NCBI GenBank assembly: GCA_947568835.1
Contig: OX387608.1
Coordinates: 10,578,001-10,642,000 of the forward strand
DNA from: Protonemura montana
Taxonomy: Eukaryota > Arthropoda > Insecta > Plecoptera > Nemouridae
DNA: 64,000 nucleotides
Direction: 5' to 3'
In this document: piece by piece, positions 40,001 through 51,250 of the stretch
How the letters are laid out: every line of letters starts with the position of its first letter
How positions within the stretch are numbered: the first letter of the stretch is position 1
The notes under the pieces: model-generated
What the model saw: the letters and a program-made list of their open reading frames with translations, nothing else
Told to the model about the DNA's origin: nothing
The model's database searches: none
Program-made: the position numbers and the translations under genes

Positions 40001-43000
40001 CTTACGGCCGTTCTTTTTAACAAACTTGATATATCGATACACGTTTATCAACCATTGAGGTTAGCATTAATAAAGTTTGATTAAGCGTAAACCCAACTCA
40101 AATGCGAGTAATCTGCGAGAAATAACACTCCAAACGACGGTGACTTCTCATAATAATATCCTCCATTTTTGGGGGCAGCACGATTTGGCAATTATCGTAT
40201 TATGTCATGTTAATTTTCCGTTAACTAAATCTAAAACGCTAGTTTTATAAATATATTTGCCTTTTGCTTCTGGTAGATATTTAGCAACGAGTTAAGATTT
40301 TCAATCTGCGACTAAACCATAAATAATCTATCAATTACTTGCACACTTTCCTTGTAATAAGGCTTGTGTGCAGCCCGTAATGCTTCTTTAAAAACATCAA
40401 AGTCCTCGATAGACTGATGGTGCATTAGTCTTTTTGACTAGACTAGCGCTTATCACATTTTGGTACACCTACGCTAGCGCATCCGTTGATAGCGTCGACT
40501 TTCCGCGACGCACGACGCCTGTCGAGAGGAGGAAACGGATGCAGTCCGATAAATGCCAGATGCCCGTTGGACCGTCTGGGTGTTTGGACCGCGTCATACA
40601 CCATTTCACCTCCTATTTCGATAAATCGACTGTAGGTAATGTTTAATTTGCTTTGAAATCTGTAAGGTTTTGTTAGTTTTTAACGTTTGCAAATGAAATT
40701 TTGTTCGATTTTCTATAGATTTGTGTATTTTCCTTGTATGTTATTGTTGTTTTTTTGTTGTTTTTTTTTGTGTGAAGCAGTGAAAAAATGTTGATTAGTA
40801 CTTCAAAAATGCATTTCAATTCAATTCAATTTCAATTTATTTCCCATGGATAATGGATACATTATATCAGGAACGTTTAATATAATATGGACCAGGCACT
40901 GATAAAATATATCAAGAAAATGGTGAAAATATCCTAGACTGCTCATAACTTCATCTGTCAGTGGTAAAGGATAATCAAGTCTGCGATGTTCTTTGGAAAA
41001 CAGTGTTCAAATGCATTTCATGACCATTTCGTGAACTATGATAGGGTTGAGTTTGCAACATAGTGCGTTTAACGATTTGGACCATTAACCTTATATCGTG
41101 TACATTAATATTAACCGGCGTTTATTTTTTATTTTTTTAATTTAACAATGATGTAATATTACGTTGCAGTACTACAGGGAGGGTTATTTTTCAATTGCGT
41201 AACGTATCTACGTGCGTTATTAAAATCCCAAAAAACAATGTTTATTTTGTAAGCCATTTGCCTTTGAATTAATAAACGCGAAGAAAGTGTCAACGAAATG
41301 GAAAGGTTGCCTTGGTGGGCGTCGAGGCCAAGGATAGTTGGATTTCCATTCATTGTGCCCATAAAACAGCGTTCCAGCTGGTGTTTTGTAAATCGTGCAG
41401 CCCGCTGTTTGTTGTTTCACCCGCTTTCTGTGGTCTGCTCCCGACCAGAGCGTAAGCCAAATCGCATTTAGACTCGGGCGGCGGTCGTTCTCTCAGCAGA
41501 CGCAGTAGTCACAGACTATCGCTCTGATACGTTCCACGATTTGGTTTAAATTTCGATCGGAATCACACGTCTGTTTTACACTTTTCTTGGTTATCGTCAC
41601 CGATCCTTAAAAATTACTCCAATACGAACTCTTTTGGAAATATTTTGGCGTTTTTTAGAAATGTATTCAGTCGATAAGTTACAGGTATTTTTTAAAGTGA
41701 CTCAAATGCAAAATAACACTTTTTAAACACTTTTTTCTCGGATCGTACTGTTTCAAAACCATTTCGAATCATTTCCTCCAATTTTCAAAAAAGAATTTCT
41801 GCAGAGAAACAATTTACACTAACACAACAACACAATTAAAAATATCTGCTTCCTCTCCAGACCTGTACTTCTGAATTTGCTCCCCAACTTCGCATTCAAT
41901 TCAGACTCTCTCGCCTTCCATTCTTCTCTTGATTTGAAGAGATCCGATCCATCCCAATCAAGAACTCGTCCTTCTCTACCACGGTCAGCATATAGGCGAG
42001 ACGACAAACATTAAGAATATTAAAATCCGTAAAATCACCAGAACAAACGCTGCCCATTGTTTGCGTTCTGTCTGTTAGACAACGGAATAACAAACATGGC
42101 TAGCTTGTGTCAATTGTCACACACTGTCCATGTGCAGAGTATATCAATACAAACACAAATATTTACATAAATTCCATTGAAATATGATGACACCTCATCA
42201 CCATTACGAATGCCGATGATGTCTTTGTATTAAAATTCGTATATTTACCTTGTTTGACAATGCAAGAAAGCCAAGTGATGAATTATTTCTACATTGAAAC
42301 ATCTCCAAATTAGTAGGGTCTACAGACTTGTCTTATTTGTACGAAAGACAAACCCAATGTCCATGTACACTCACAAAAACAAGTTCCGTTCTCTTTGCAC
42401 ACGTACAAAAATACTGGAATACCCAGTACATGTCTTCTACTGTAAAGTTGATCGATAAAATCGCCGCTTCAGATTCAATATTTGGTTTCGTCGTGACATG
42501 TATTGTAATGGTCTTATTGTATGGGTACGGCTAGAAGATTTGGTATGGTTGTGACAGCTACTTCAGATATTCTATGAATCGTTCGGGGAGAGGCGTTTCG
42601 CTCGATTCGACCACATTATAAAGCCGTTGTGCGCCTTGTTTGCCTGGCCGAGAAATATCACCCTCGTCATATGCGTCTAAATGCAGAGAGCGTTTACGAA
42701 TGCCAAAGATACGTGACTTAAAACTGACTGTTTCGACTCTCATTGAAGCGTGATGCTAAATTTAAGTTTTCTTTGGGTTTAAAATTGGTTTTTTGAACTG
42801 AATTCGTACGTTGATTTTGTCATGAAAGGAGTGGCACACATAACGTTACATGTTTGTAGTGATTTTCTTCGTGATTTTTCAAAAGTTTTAAAACAAGTAA
42901 GTTGTAAATTGATTAAAAAAAATCAATTTAATTCGATTTCATTATTTCCAAACAGAATTTTCAAGGCTTGCATAATGCAAACACAGACCATCTGCTGTCG

Positions 43001-46000
43001 TGTGTTTACTGCATGGGGATGGGACGTTTGAATCTGAGGATGGGGGGATTTTTTTGAGAATGCTGTCATATGGAGCTGCAGATGACATCTCGGTTACAAG
43101 CCGTTCAGACTGCTAAGGAGACAGGATAAACGAGCATAGAATGTTTGAAGAGGAAGTATACGTAGCTGTCACTTTTCGAGACCGACTCATCTCGCTTCTA
43201 AAGTTATTTTTTGCTGTAATCTTATTTATACATTTTAACCACTGAAAGATCTTACTAAACATTTTTTGTTGGTAATGGAACACCCAAGGATGCTGATCAT
43301 TTCCAGACTAACCAAGCGCTCATCCCTTTCAACTTGAAAAATGAATGTATAATATATTAATCTTCAGTAACAGTTAGTGATATTTAAAATGGCGGTGCCC
43401 TTAAAACAACAATCAATTTTGAAGAAGACGTCCTACACAATAAAGGAAGAAACTGGACAGTTTAAAAACATGGTGGCTATAGCTACCGAAGTTGAAATAG
43501 GAGACCAGCACTCTCAACATACTTCACAAAATGCATCCCTCCTAACGACTAAGTGCAAATTTCCGCAAATTCTAAGAAAACTCTGCGTTTCGTCAAATAG
43601 TCACCGGTGTCAGGTTTCCTTTTACTTAACGCCGAAAGATTTGACAGTTTTTCGGCGATCTTTTGCCACGTGTTTTTTTGTTGTTGTTGTCAGCAGAAAG
43701 TAAAAATGAATGTTCGGTTTTTTCATCATTAACAAGGGTCTCAAATTTCTGCCATCACTTTCAAGTCTTGTTAGGGTCGAGAATCCGCTCTTTGAAAAAA
43801 AGGGCGAACCAAAATTTAAAGCAGTGTGGTTGTGGTACAACTTTTTCATTGGTATGGTTTCATTTTGAGAAGACAGGCAATTAAGAAATATTATAATAAT
43901 TGTGGTTCTGCAATCAATAAATGTTCTTAAATTTTGCTCGAGCACGAGACAAGCTAGTTCTAAATGTACCAAAAACCAACTTAACTAACCAAGCGGCACA
44001 ATTTCCTCCGTTATTGCTCCCTATTCCCGATTTGGCCTGCACGTCAGGGCAAGAGCTCGTCACTACTCATCACACCATCCGCTCTCTAAACCCCAGAGGA
44101 TGCAGCATCTGTCAGAACATGCTCTCTGAAGCAGAGGCGACAGCCTGCGAAATATTAACGAGGGGTAAAAAACATCTTCGCAGTTTGAGCAAATTACCGT
44201 GCAGATAGCGCGCTAGACGTTTTTTTTTCTCGACTGCGAAACGTTCCGATTTTATTTTCTAATTAGAACAACTTTCGTCATAAACTGCGGTGACGATGTA
44301 TTTATTTAAAATTTAGTTGGACCACTCCTGCGGTGTCACTCGCTCATGATCACCTGACACCTGTCCGTTAGAGCCAACTTACTTTCACAAAGATATTTTT
44401 TCTAAAAACTGCTCCTCAAAATACCTTTCACGCTCCTCCTAATGATAATCGGCCGGTCATAAAACCTATACTTTCAGTTCTGCACCCCTATTGAAATGAG
44501 ATAATCTTTTAACTCAATAATAGAACGACTGACACAAAATGTCACACGGCTGGTCGAATTCTTTGCGATGGTCAAGTCTTTTCAATTGTCTTCGAATGAA
44601 AGAGATGGGACAGGTTCGTAAGCCCTTGAAAAGGTCCAAAAACCAACACGATTCGCAGTTGCGCGTGAAAACGCATTGAATTGTAAAAGGAAGTGAATTT
44701 CCCAAAAATGGTTCTCAGCGATTGTGTCTGTTTCGCGTTCCTCGGTTGTCTCTATTATCATGCTGAGCTCCGAATGGAGAAATTGTCTTGTCAATTTTAC
44801 AAGAAAAATGCCTTTTGAATGTGTGTTAGCAGTCAAAAAGCCATAATGCGTGGCCTTTTTACTGCTTTTAGGCTTAACAACGCTCGTTGTTAGATTAGAG
44901 AGTTTATCAACAATTTAAAAATAAATCGCAAAAAACAATCAATTGGAATATTAAAAAAAAGGACCGATGTTGACATGACCCACTAAAACAAAGGCAAAAC
45001 CACGTGCGCTCTCTTCCACAAGTCAAAATGCTCGGTGAAACCCGAAAAAGAATGGTCAGTTTTAAGTGGATGCAGGTCGTGCTCCAACCAGGCTGACCAC
45101 CCTCTGCGCTGACGGGTGCCTCTTGGTGCCAAGCGAGAGCTAACAACAAAGGTTTGTCCCTCGGCTCTCTGTTCGACATACACTGTAAATTCAACCCCCT
45201 GTCAACCTAATGGCCTGCTGGGCCCATCGCTTCTTTGTCTATATCGCATGGTGTTCCATTAGATGGTCAGAGTCAACGCGCACGTATGGTTGTGAACATT
45301 TCAAATAACTTTTTTTGAGGTTATGAACGCGCTATTTATTTTAGTTTCCAAGCCGTTTGGTGGTCTGTTGGGAATTTTGTGAATATCTGTACTTACTTAA
45401 ATGAAAAAATGTTTAGTTCTTTTTTTTACTCTAGAAAGATGAGTATGCCTACGTACTAAATCCGAAATCGAGATTTCTGTTTTACGAAAAGTTTCCTAAA
45501 ATAATCTTTCTCGTTGCCAACTTTAAAAACAAAGAATATTATCAAGTATATGAGTTTCAATCGCAGATTCAACTTTTGGTAGCCACGAACAGAACCTATA
45601 TGCCCATTAGAAATATTATTATTTGCAAAGTGTCCTTTCGTTTTTCCTGTGATTTTGCTAGACATCGGTAAAGTATGATTAATTGTACAACATGCATGTT
45701 AAAACAAAAAATCATAAAATGCATTATAACTGCACCAGTTGACAGTACGCATTTTAATTGGTGCACCAATAAAATCACAGTAAATTCAAGTTAGTCCACT
45801 TTTGTTTCCTTCTGTCAGTACCTACTATTGCATACATTACGATTGTATTTATTAAACAAATGGTAATAAAATAATCGAGTTCAGTATCTCGAAAAAGTAT
45901 CTCGACAGTCATTTATCTTGTTCGTTTTCTACGCGCTTTGACGTTTCCAAGAGAAATTCCCAAAACTGCTTTTTGTGCCTGTGCTGGTTCTACGCAGACT

Positions 46001-49000
46001 CGACTGGACTGGCAGTTTTACAGCACCTTACTTTATCATTCGATTGCTTTATCTTTCCTTGAAACGGACAACAGTTTACTGCCCTGCTCGACCAACAGCC
46101 ATCCTACACCACCAAACAGCGAGCCATGACTTTCAAAAGAGCTTTCAATTCTCTATTTAGTCACAGAGAAAACGTCACGGCCAAATTTTAGTCTTTCAGA
46201 GTCAACATTCCTTTTGACTCAAAGTTGAATTAGAGCAATACCAGAATTTGCAGCTTTTAACTATAAAAATGAATGATTTTACTAGGCACTGAACGGCGTG
46301 TTTAACAAAACAAAATATCTCTTTAAAATTCCAGCTTCACATTTAAGAAATCCGAACTAGTTCAACGCATGGAATTATTAAATCGAATATTTTCGTTTTC
46401 AAAAGTCAGCCATCAATCAATTCGATTGCCATTGAGCCGACGCAGTGTTTCAACGAAATTTAATTACCGTCGCCGACATATGGTTTCTTTGCAAAACCGA
46501 TTGAAAACCATGCGGTTTCTTTGATGCCTCCTCTGCAGCCCTTGGAATCGCTGTTACCTCAACTCCAAGACAAACTAATCACCATAAGAATGTGTCAATC
46601 GAAATGTTTTATGTTCGAATTCGTCGACCAGCTCGCTATGTCCGCCATGCATTATGCAACGACGACCAGGCCTTTTTTTGCAACGCGTTCGCCGCCGAAT
46701 GACAGGAGAGAATAATTAGAATAGATTTCTGAATTTTTAAGTCGATTTTGTAATATTTTAAAACTTACAATGGTCTACACAATCAAACTATGAAAGATGT
46801 CGTCTTGTGCACTTCTCGGCATGACTTGCGTGCTTTTGTGTTTTTGAGTACAGCAACTTCACACGCCTTGCTTATCAATCTCTTGACAGGATGGATTCGT
46901 GGAGAAATCTTGTTGTCCGCGTTGTTCCGTCCTTCGGAAGGGATGTTGAGCCGTTGGTCCCATTGGTGCTTTTCAACAGGAGTAGACCACGTGTCGGCAC
47001 CAGGTTTTCTCTCCCCCTTCTAGGCTAAGCTAGGTTCGTTATCATCCTCATCATCATCCACTCATTCACCGACACCATTAGACCAGTGCCGCAGGGCCCG
47101 TTATCAAAACAGCACAGCACAACCCCACGAATACATGTTAAATGTGATCTACTAAATTATTTACTGATTTAAGAAAACGGAGACATTTTGACCTATGAAA
47201 AATGAATATAAAAAATATTCCTTTTTTCCAATAGTTCTCTAATCAAAGCACATGAGTGACATTTTCTCTAAGCTATTGGTTCTCTGATCCACCTAACCCA
47301 GGTCCATGGCATAGTCCACATAACAGACCAAGTGGAAAACCTACAGCATCACTTTTAGTTCTTGCACACCTCGCACAGAATGCGTGATACATGAGAACTA
47401 GTTTCAACGACGCGTGCTTGACGCGTGCCCGACGACGTTGGTATTTAAGACACGCGACGCTAAGCGTCGAGACGCTGTTTTTAGACCGAATCCCTGGCTC
47501 GCGAGTCGATGGCAACAAGGGAAATCATACTGCGATCGTATATGCTGTGGCTTACTATTTCAAGGGGGCACTGACTTTTATAAGACAATTGATAATCACA
47601 TAGCCAACATGCATGTATGAAGCTTAACTTTGGCGTCGCTTAGTTCTGCATCACTTCCGGATACTTATTAATATTTTAATACTTCTAGCCCAACTTTAAA
47701 TTTAAATTATTTTGATTTTTCAATCAGAAATTGTCTTAAAAAGATGTTAACCATCAGAGAAATAATTTGTTTTGTTATCTTGCAAAGAAATATTCGTAAA
47801 GAGCTTTGCAGGTGTTTGCAGTTCTGACAAGATCCAGATCTAAAGATGACAAGCTCAGTCTGCCAATTACAATTATTTCCTGAATCAGTGCATAAAATAC
47901 AGGTTTTGCTAATTTGAAATCATTCCATATCTAGCCGAAAACCATTACCGATTCCAAATGCAATAACAAGAAAAAAAACGTGAAAAACACGTATCTCCCG
48001 TCAGACCCATGTTCGGTGTGCAATATCGCATGCAGGTGTAGCTCGGTGCAATAACTGCACTTGCACATTGCACTTACCCTTCGGAGACCCATTTGCCAGC
48101 GAGGCGAGGCGGGTCCTGGATTGTTGTGTCCCTGTCGGACCTGGAGACCTCCTCGACCATTCGGTCACAGCGGGCAGGGTCCATGTCATCGGGCAAAGAG
48201 TTGTCGTTGACCAGACTCAGTGCAGAGCCGACTGAAATACAGACGGAGGCGTTAGCATAGACTCGAAATCGAAGTAACTTTAGACTCTGTATTCTGCAAG
48301 TAAGACGTCTGCTCTAGTACTGAAGGAAGGCGATTAATTGATCGATATTACACCTAAAATTTGAATCAACTATCAAATGGGGAACAAGTTCACGGTCATG
48401 GTGGAGAGTGACATATCTCAGGGGTGGGAGGTACAATTGTTTTATCGCCTTCTAGTAACGCCAGTTATTTCATAACTGCTCCAGGAACTGTTACAACTGT
48501 TGTATTAGGAGTTGAATAGATTGAATATCCTAATGTTTCAACACATGCTAGGACGCACACTTAAGGAGAGTGGTACTATAGAAAAAGGATTACGTTTCCC
48601 AGTATATTTTCAGCAAAAAAATAACAGCTTTTGATCTAACATTTCGACGAATTATTTGAATCATCGGACAGGAAATGAATGCTAATTAGTAAAAATAAAT
48701 CGATAGATAATTTTAACAAGATGAACTTCAACCTAGACAATCGCATGTCTTATCTTGGTACACATCCTTCAAATTCGGCAATCGATATCTTAAACTATGA
48801 CCAAAAAACCACTAGTGATATATTTCAAACGAAAATGCCGATGCTTTGCTTAAAAACACTTGAAACAAAATAACAAATAATTTTCGATATTAAATCTAAT
48901 AGGCCTATCGATAAATTAAAGGAAAACTTACCTCCCGCCGCGAAAACCAGCGCTGAAATAAGTACGACACACAACATGCTAACCATCCTGGTGATAATTA

Positions 49001-49004
49001 ACAT
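33644..49004 (-). CDS. APCDD1: APCDD1 homologue, Wnt antagonist (7 coding exons, 548 aa)
   Basis: In vertebrates APCDD1 is a membrane-tethered glycoprotein that inhibits Wnt signalling at the cell surface. The spliced model is 49004-48932, 48231-48078, 38665-38411, 38051-37891, 37569-37340, 35693-35339 and 34062-33644; all introns are GT-AG and phases join exactly (1,2,2,1,0,1). Residues 1-24 are a hydrophobic signal peptide. Two APCDDC-type repeats follow. Repeat 1 opens with CDRM (46-49) and G-K-W-V-S-E-G-C-E (70-78) and includes RAGPEFLLRSY and VNATCPG (162-168). Repeat 2 opens with GEWVSSRCEVRP (324-335). Late motifs are WRVGI, HGCAPLG and AYQPALMQC. The last ~23 residues are hydrophobic (a membrane segment or GPI signal). 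Human APCDD1 is 514 aa, so this looks full length. A stop codon directly precedes the chosen ATG in frame. Family assignment is from remembered alignment, not a search. Confidence 0.93.
34708..34830 (+). mobile_element. Distinct tRNA-derived SINE-like element in APCDD1 intron 6
   Basis: The A-box TAGCTCAGTTGGTAGAGC and B-box GGGTTCGTATCC are well formed and about 40 nt apart, as in a tRNA. The acceptor stem does not close (GCCTGGA has no 3' partner), so it is not a tRNA gene. It is a different family from the other SINEs and lies antisense to APCDD1. Confidence 0.65.
35339..35693 (-). CDS. APCDD1: APCDD1 exon 6
   Basis: The acceptor is GCTTCCAG|GCACAC and the donor AAAG|GTGAAT. It contains a C-x2-C pair (residues 295 and 298), also present in vertebrate APCDD1 (CIAC). 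GEWVSSRCEVRP then starts the second APCDDC repeat, with SDPAC and a GGTEF-like DGSTDFDF stretch. It is strongly GC-rich compared with the adjacent introns. Confidence 0.93.
37340..37569 (-). CDS. APCDD1: APCDD1 exon 5
   Basis: The acceptor is TTGCCACAG|ACCGC and the donor GATCAG|GTGAGG. It encodes HELQLLRIQ and LLLGDIHSRLELRSSYRPTA, matching vertebrate HELQLIRVE and LFLGDIHTD...YRPSSYQPP. It closes the first repeat and ends in phase 0. Confidence 0.94.
37891..38051 (-). CDS. APCDD1: APCDD1 exon 4
   Basis: The acceptor is CGCCCTGCAG|GGTGAAC and the donor GATCAC|GTGAGT. It begins RVNATCPGQV, matching vertebrate VNRTCPGF. It then carries a divergent linker rich in Asn, Pro and Ser (residues ~170-214) where vertebrate proteins are also poorly conserved. 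Confidence 0.9.
38411..38665 (-). CDS. APCDD1: APCDD1 exon 3
   Basis: The acceptor is CCCTTGCGCAG|CTGCG and the donor CAACAG|GTGCGA. It encodes CETRAGPEFLLRSYTFLRNN through AEDLSNR, the beta-rich body of the first APCDDC repeat (compare vertebrate CEVRSGPEFITRSY). A 5S-derived SINE ends only about 35 bp upstream of the acceptor, so the branch point must lie in or beside SINE sequence. Confidence 0.95.
38700..39005 (-). mobile_element. 5S-derived SINE, copy 2 (5' diverged), in APCDD1 intron 2
   Basis: It shares the body motif TCCTTCGGATGGGACTTAAA and the 3' end GTTAAACACTACAATTTA with the other copies, but the 5S head is truncated or diverged. It lies in the same orientation as APCDD1. Its 3' end is about 35 bp from the exon 3 acceptor. 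Confidence 0.8.
39937..40166 (-). repeat. Unclassified ~270 bp repeat, copy C (APCDD1 intron 2)
   Basis: On the plus strand it reads CCGGCAACACGTGGAAACGG then GTGCCACCCGATGGCGCTTA and, at the far end, TAATCTGCGAGAAATAACAC. This is the reverse complement of copies A and B. Confidence 0.7.
45445..45600 (+). repeat. Short dispersed repeat, copy 2
   Basis: TCGTTGCCAACTTTAAAAAC ... AGATTCAACTTTTGGTAGCC, the partner of 17085-17245. Lies in APCDD1 intron 2. Confidence 0.45.
46840..47140 (+). mobile_element. 5S-derived SINE, copy 3 (5' truncated), in APCDD1 intron 2
   Basis: It contains the body segment AGTACAGCAACTTCACACGC, the core CCGTCCTTCGGAAGGGATG and the tail with ATC-type repeats and CCATTAGACCAGTGCC. 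No 5S-like head is recognisable, so it is truncated at the 5' end. Confidence 0.8.
48078..48231 (-). CDS. APCDD1: APCDD1 exon 2
   Basis: The acceptor is TATTTCAG|TCGG and the donor GAAGG|GTAAGT. It encodes the mature N-terminus, including CDRMVEEV and LAGKWVSEG, which match the vertebrate CQRML and EGHWVSTG motifs. The exon is much GC-richer than the flanking intron. It is followed by the 9.4 kb intron 2. Confidence 0.92.
48932..49004 (-). CDS. APCDD1: APCDD1 exon 1 (signal peptide)
   Basis: Encodes a 24-residue start with a hydrophobic core (LCVVLISALVFAA). The donor is a strong GGAG|GTAAGT and the exon ends in phase 1. An in-frame TAA touches the first ATG at 49004. Two further in-frame ATGs (codons 7 and 10) could also start the signal peptide; codon 10 would give the most compact one. 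Confidence 0.85.
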
Positions 49005-49350
49005 TTATAACACAAACACTTTTAAAAGCGGTTAGATATCTTTTCCGATTGTAGCTCGAAGTCTAACAAATCTTCTGCACATTTCGCGCACGTGTCGTGG
49101 TGGTCTTGCCGTAGTCCGTCGCTAGAGAGGAACCTTCCGTCTCGACCGTTCGAGACAGAGTATCCTGGCGCAAGCACCGAGCGACTAGGCGAAGACGTTC
49201 CGCTGGCGCGGGTGGTGGGGGTGGATCTGGCTGGCGCCGTGATCGCCCTTGCTCTTCGAGTGACAAGGGATGTTTCCTGTCAGGTCCTCGAGAAGTTGAT
49301 GAGGATCGCGACGAGCTCAGATAGGAATCAAATGTAGTTCGGAAATTCGG
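49005..49350 (-). promoter_or_regulatory. APCDD1 5' leader and probable promoter region
   Basis: This GC- and CpG-rich block lies directly upstream of the APCDD1 start, inside AT-rich surroundings, and drops back to AT-rich sequence beyond ~49.4 kb. No clear TATA box was seen. Its role as leader/promoter is inferred from position and composition; the transcription start cannot be fixed from sequence alone. Confidence 0.5.
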
Positions 49351-49756
49351 GTACGAGGACCTCGCTGTGCATACAAGCGTTTCGGTTTTAATTAATTATT
49401 CCCATGCCTTGACAGAGTCTCGTACATGAACCAGGTTCCGATCCAGGTGTAAAAGTGCCAGTACTTAATTCTGTTTTCAATTCAATACAAATTCAAAAAT
49501 GCAATTCTAATTTTGCTTACAAAATGAAAAAATCTTACAACGGTCCACTTGCCGCTAATTTTAGGTATACGAACAACCCCCAAGTAAATGTGGAGTCATT
49601 CATTTTTGTAGAAAATCAACGTATTTGAGTTGGAGACTAAAATTAGATTGAAAATTACCAAAAAACTGAATCACCCCCAAATCACCAAGCACTGTTACTC
49701 TGTACTCTGTACTATCACCAAGTACTCCGTTGATAAATACAGTCAACGGGCTGTGT

Positions 49757-50040
49757 GTTAATTTTAAACTTTCTCTTGAGCAAATGAACCGGCAACACGT
49801 GGTAACGGTAGGTGCCACCCGATGGCACTTGTGGTCGTCCTTTTTAACAAACGTCTACAATTAAATAATTACCGCTCAAAATATTGAAACATGTAGTATA
49901 CCAATCGTTTAAGTAAGCACTAATTAAGATTAATTGAGCATAAACCAGTCTCAAATGCGAGTAATCTGCGAGAAATAACGAATTAAAATGTCTGAACACT
50001 CAAAACGACGGTGACTCCACCCAGTAGCATCCTCCTACGT
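49757..50040 (-). repeat. Unclassified ~270 bp repeat, copy D
   Basis: CCGGCAACACGTGGTAACGG, GTGCCACCCGATGGCACTTG, TAATCTGCGAGAAATAACGA and CACCCAGTAGCATCCTCC. It is upstream of the APCDD1 promoter region and probably the most complete copy. Confidence 0.75.
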
Positions 50041-50516
50041 GGGGTGGTGAAGTAGTCACCGTCCTCCACATCGACGGCAACACGTGCCCCTGCAAATAGA
50101 CTAAAGCGTTCACTGCCTTGTTGATCACCGGCGACCCTTGCTAATTTGACCTTTTATGTTGTTTCAGATTGACGCCGACGCTGCTGCTGGCGTCATCTAG
50201 TCTTGATCGTGGTCGAACTGAGTCGTCGTCGCCGTGGAGGTGCCGTGACGCTAAGGCGACGTCAACTCAGCGTCGACTCTTTGAAAGTGTAGAATAATGG
50301 AGGATTTAAAAATAAAACAACACTTTGTATTTTAATTTTTGTACGTTTCGTTACTTTTTTTAGTACTTTGGAGATTCCCTTACTGATCCTGATCCTTATT
50401 ACTTATCCTTGAGGTTTGTAGAAGCAATAGCCAAGTTAACAAGGCGCCTCCACCGTAGGTTGCACACCAAAACATCCTTCAAATTCATCGTATAATTGGC
50501 TGGGGTAAAATAGAAA

Positions 50517-50765
50517 ACTGCCTTATCGACTGAGCAGGTGAGGCTCTAACGACGCATTTTCAAAGATTCCTTAAAATATTAAATGTCGAAAAGAACAAGA
50601 CTGCATTATCGACTGAGCAGGTGAGGCTGTATGGAACCTCGTTCTAAGCGCTCTTAAAATGTAAGCTGTCGAAAAGTAGTAGTCTGCTTTATCGACCGAG
50701 CTAACGAGCGTGTAAGAACACTCCAATTGTGTTCGGAAAAAGTGGCATTTGGTACCAGTAGATTA
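50517..50765. repeat. 83 bp minisatellite (~3 units)
   Basis: ACTGCCTTATCGACTGAGCA recurs at 50517, 50600 and 50683 (last unit diverged), an exact 83 bp period. Units also share a GTCGAAAAG block. Non-coding. Confidence 0.75.
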
Positions 50766-51064
50766 TAATGGCCGAGGAGGTCTTTACCCTGATCCTGATA
50801 TCTCTGACGTCACAGACCGCCATATTGCCATGTGCGCTTCGACCAAGTGGCCGCCATTTTGTAATTAGCTTATATCACCTGGAGGAGGAGCTAGGGATCT
50901 AGGGGGCATTGTCAACGATGCAGGATAATCAAATACGATTTTGGTATTTTTCTTTTTATTATCTTTATACTACATAAACATGAGATTGAATAGATGAGAC
51001 GCAGTATAAAGTCACTGGAATTAGCGATTACTCAAGGTTCTTCTTCTTAGAGATCCATAATTAT

Positions 51065-51250
51065 TGTCAAATGCACTAAATTTCTCTAAAAAACATCTTG
51101 TTCAATTGGTTCGAGCAACACTCACGACATGTGAAGTTCGAGTCCCCGTTTAATCACCAATTTTTTAGAGGTAATGTAGTGTAATTGGTAAAATACTATG
51201 CCCATTGCAAGCATTTGCATTTTAATTTAAATCAGATTTAACATAAAAAC
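51065..51250 (+). mobile_element. tRNA-derived SINE, near full length
   Basis: It holds the upstream unit (AAATGCACTAAATTTCTCT), an A-box-like TTGTTCAATTGGTTCGAGC, the B-box AGTTCGAGTCCCCG, and the tail with AAAATACT and CATTGCAAGC. Confidence 0.7.

Larger units (their letters stand above)
38666..48077 (-). other. APCDD1 intron 2 (9.4 kb)
   Basis: Bounded by GAAGG|GTAAGT and TTGCGCAG|CTGCG. It contains 5S-SINE copies 2 and 3, unclassified repeat copy C, a dispersed repeat and a GC-richer segment at ~41300-41530 that could be an intronic enhancer or alternative promoter. No additional APCDD1 exon was found in it. Confidence 0.85.

Noticed and set aside
46790..47023. Open frame over the SINE body (also at 54469-54660 and 56480-56980)
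   Set aside because: The same translated string recurs only because the 5S-derived SINE body recurs; the SINE is non-coding.
50517..50765. CRISPR-like spaced repeat
   Set aside because: An 83 bp tandem unit without distinct spacers, in a eukaryotic genome; a minisatellite.
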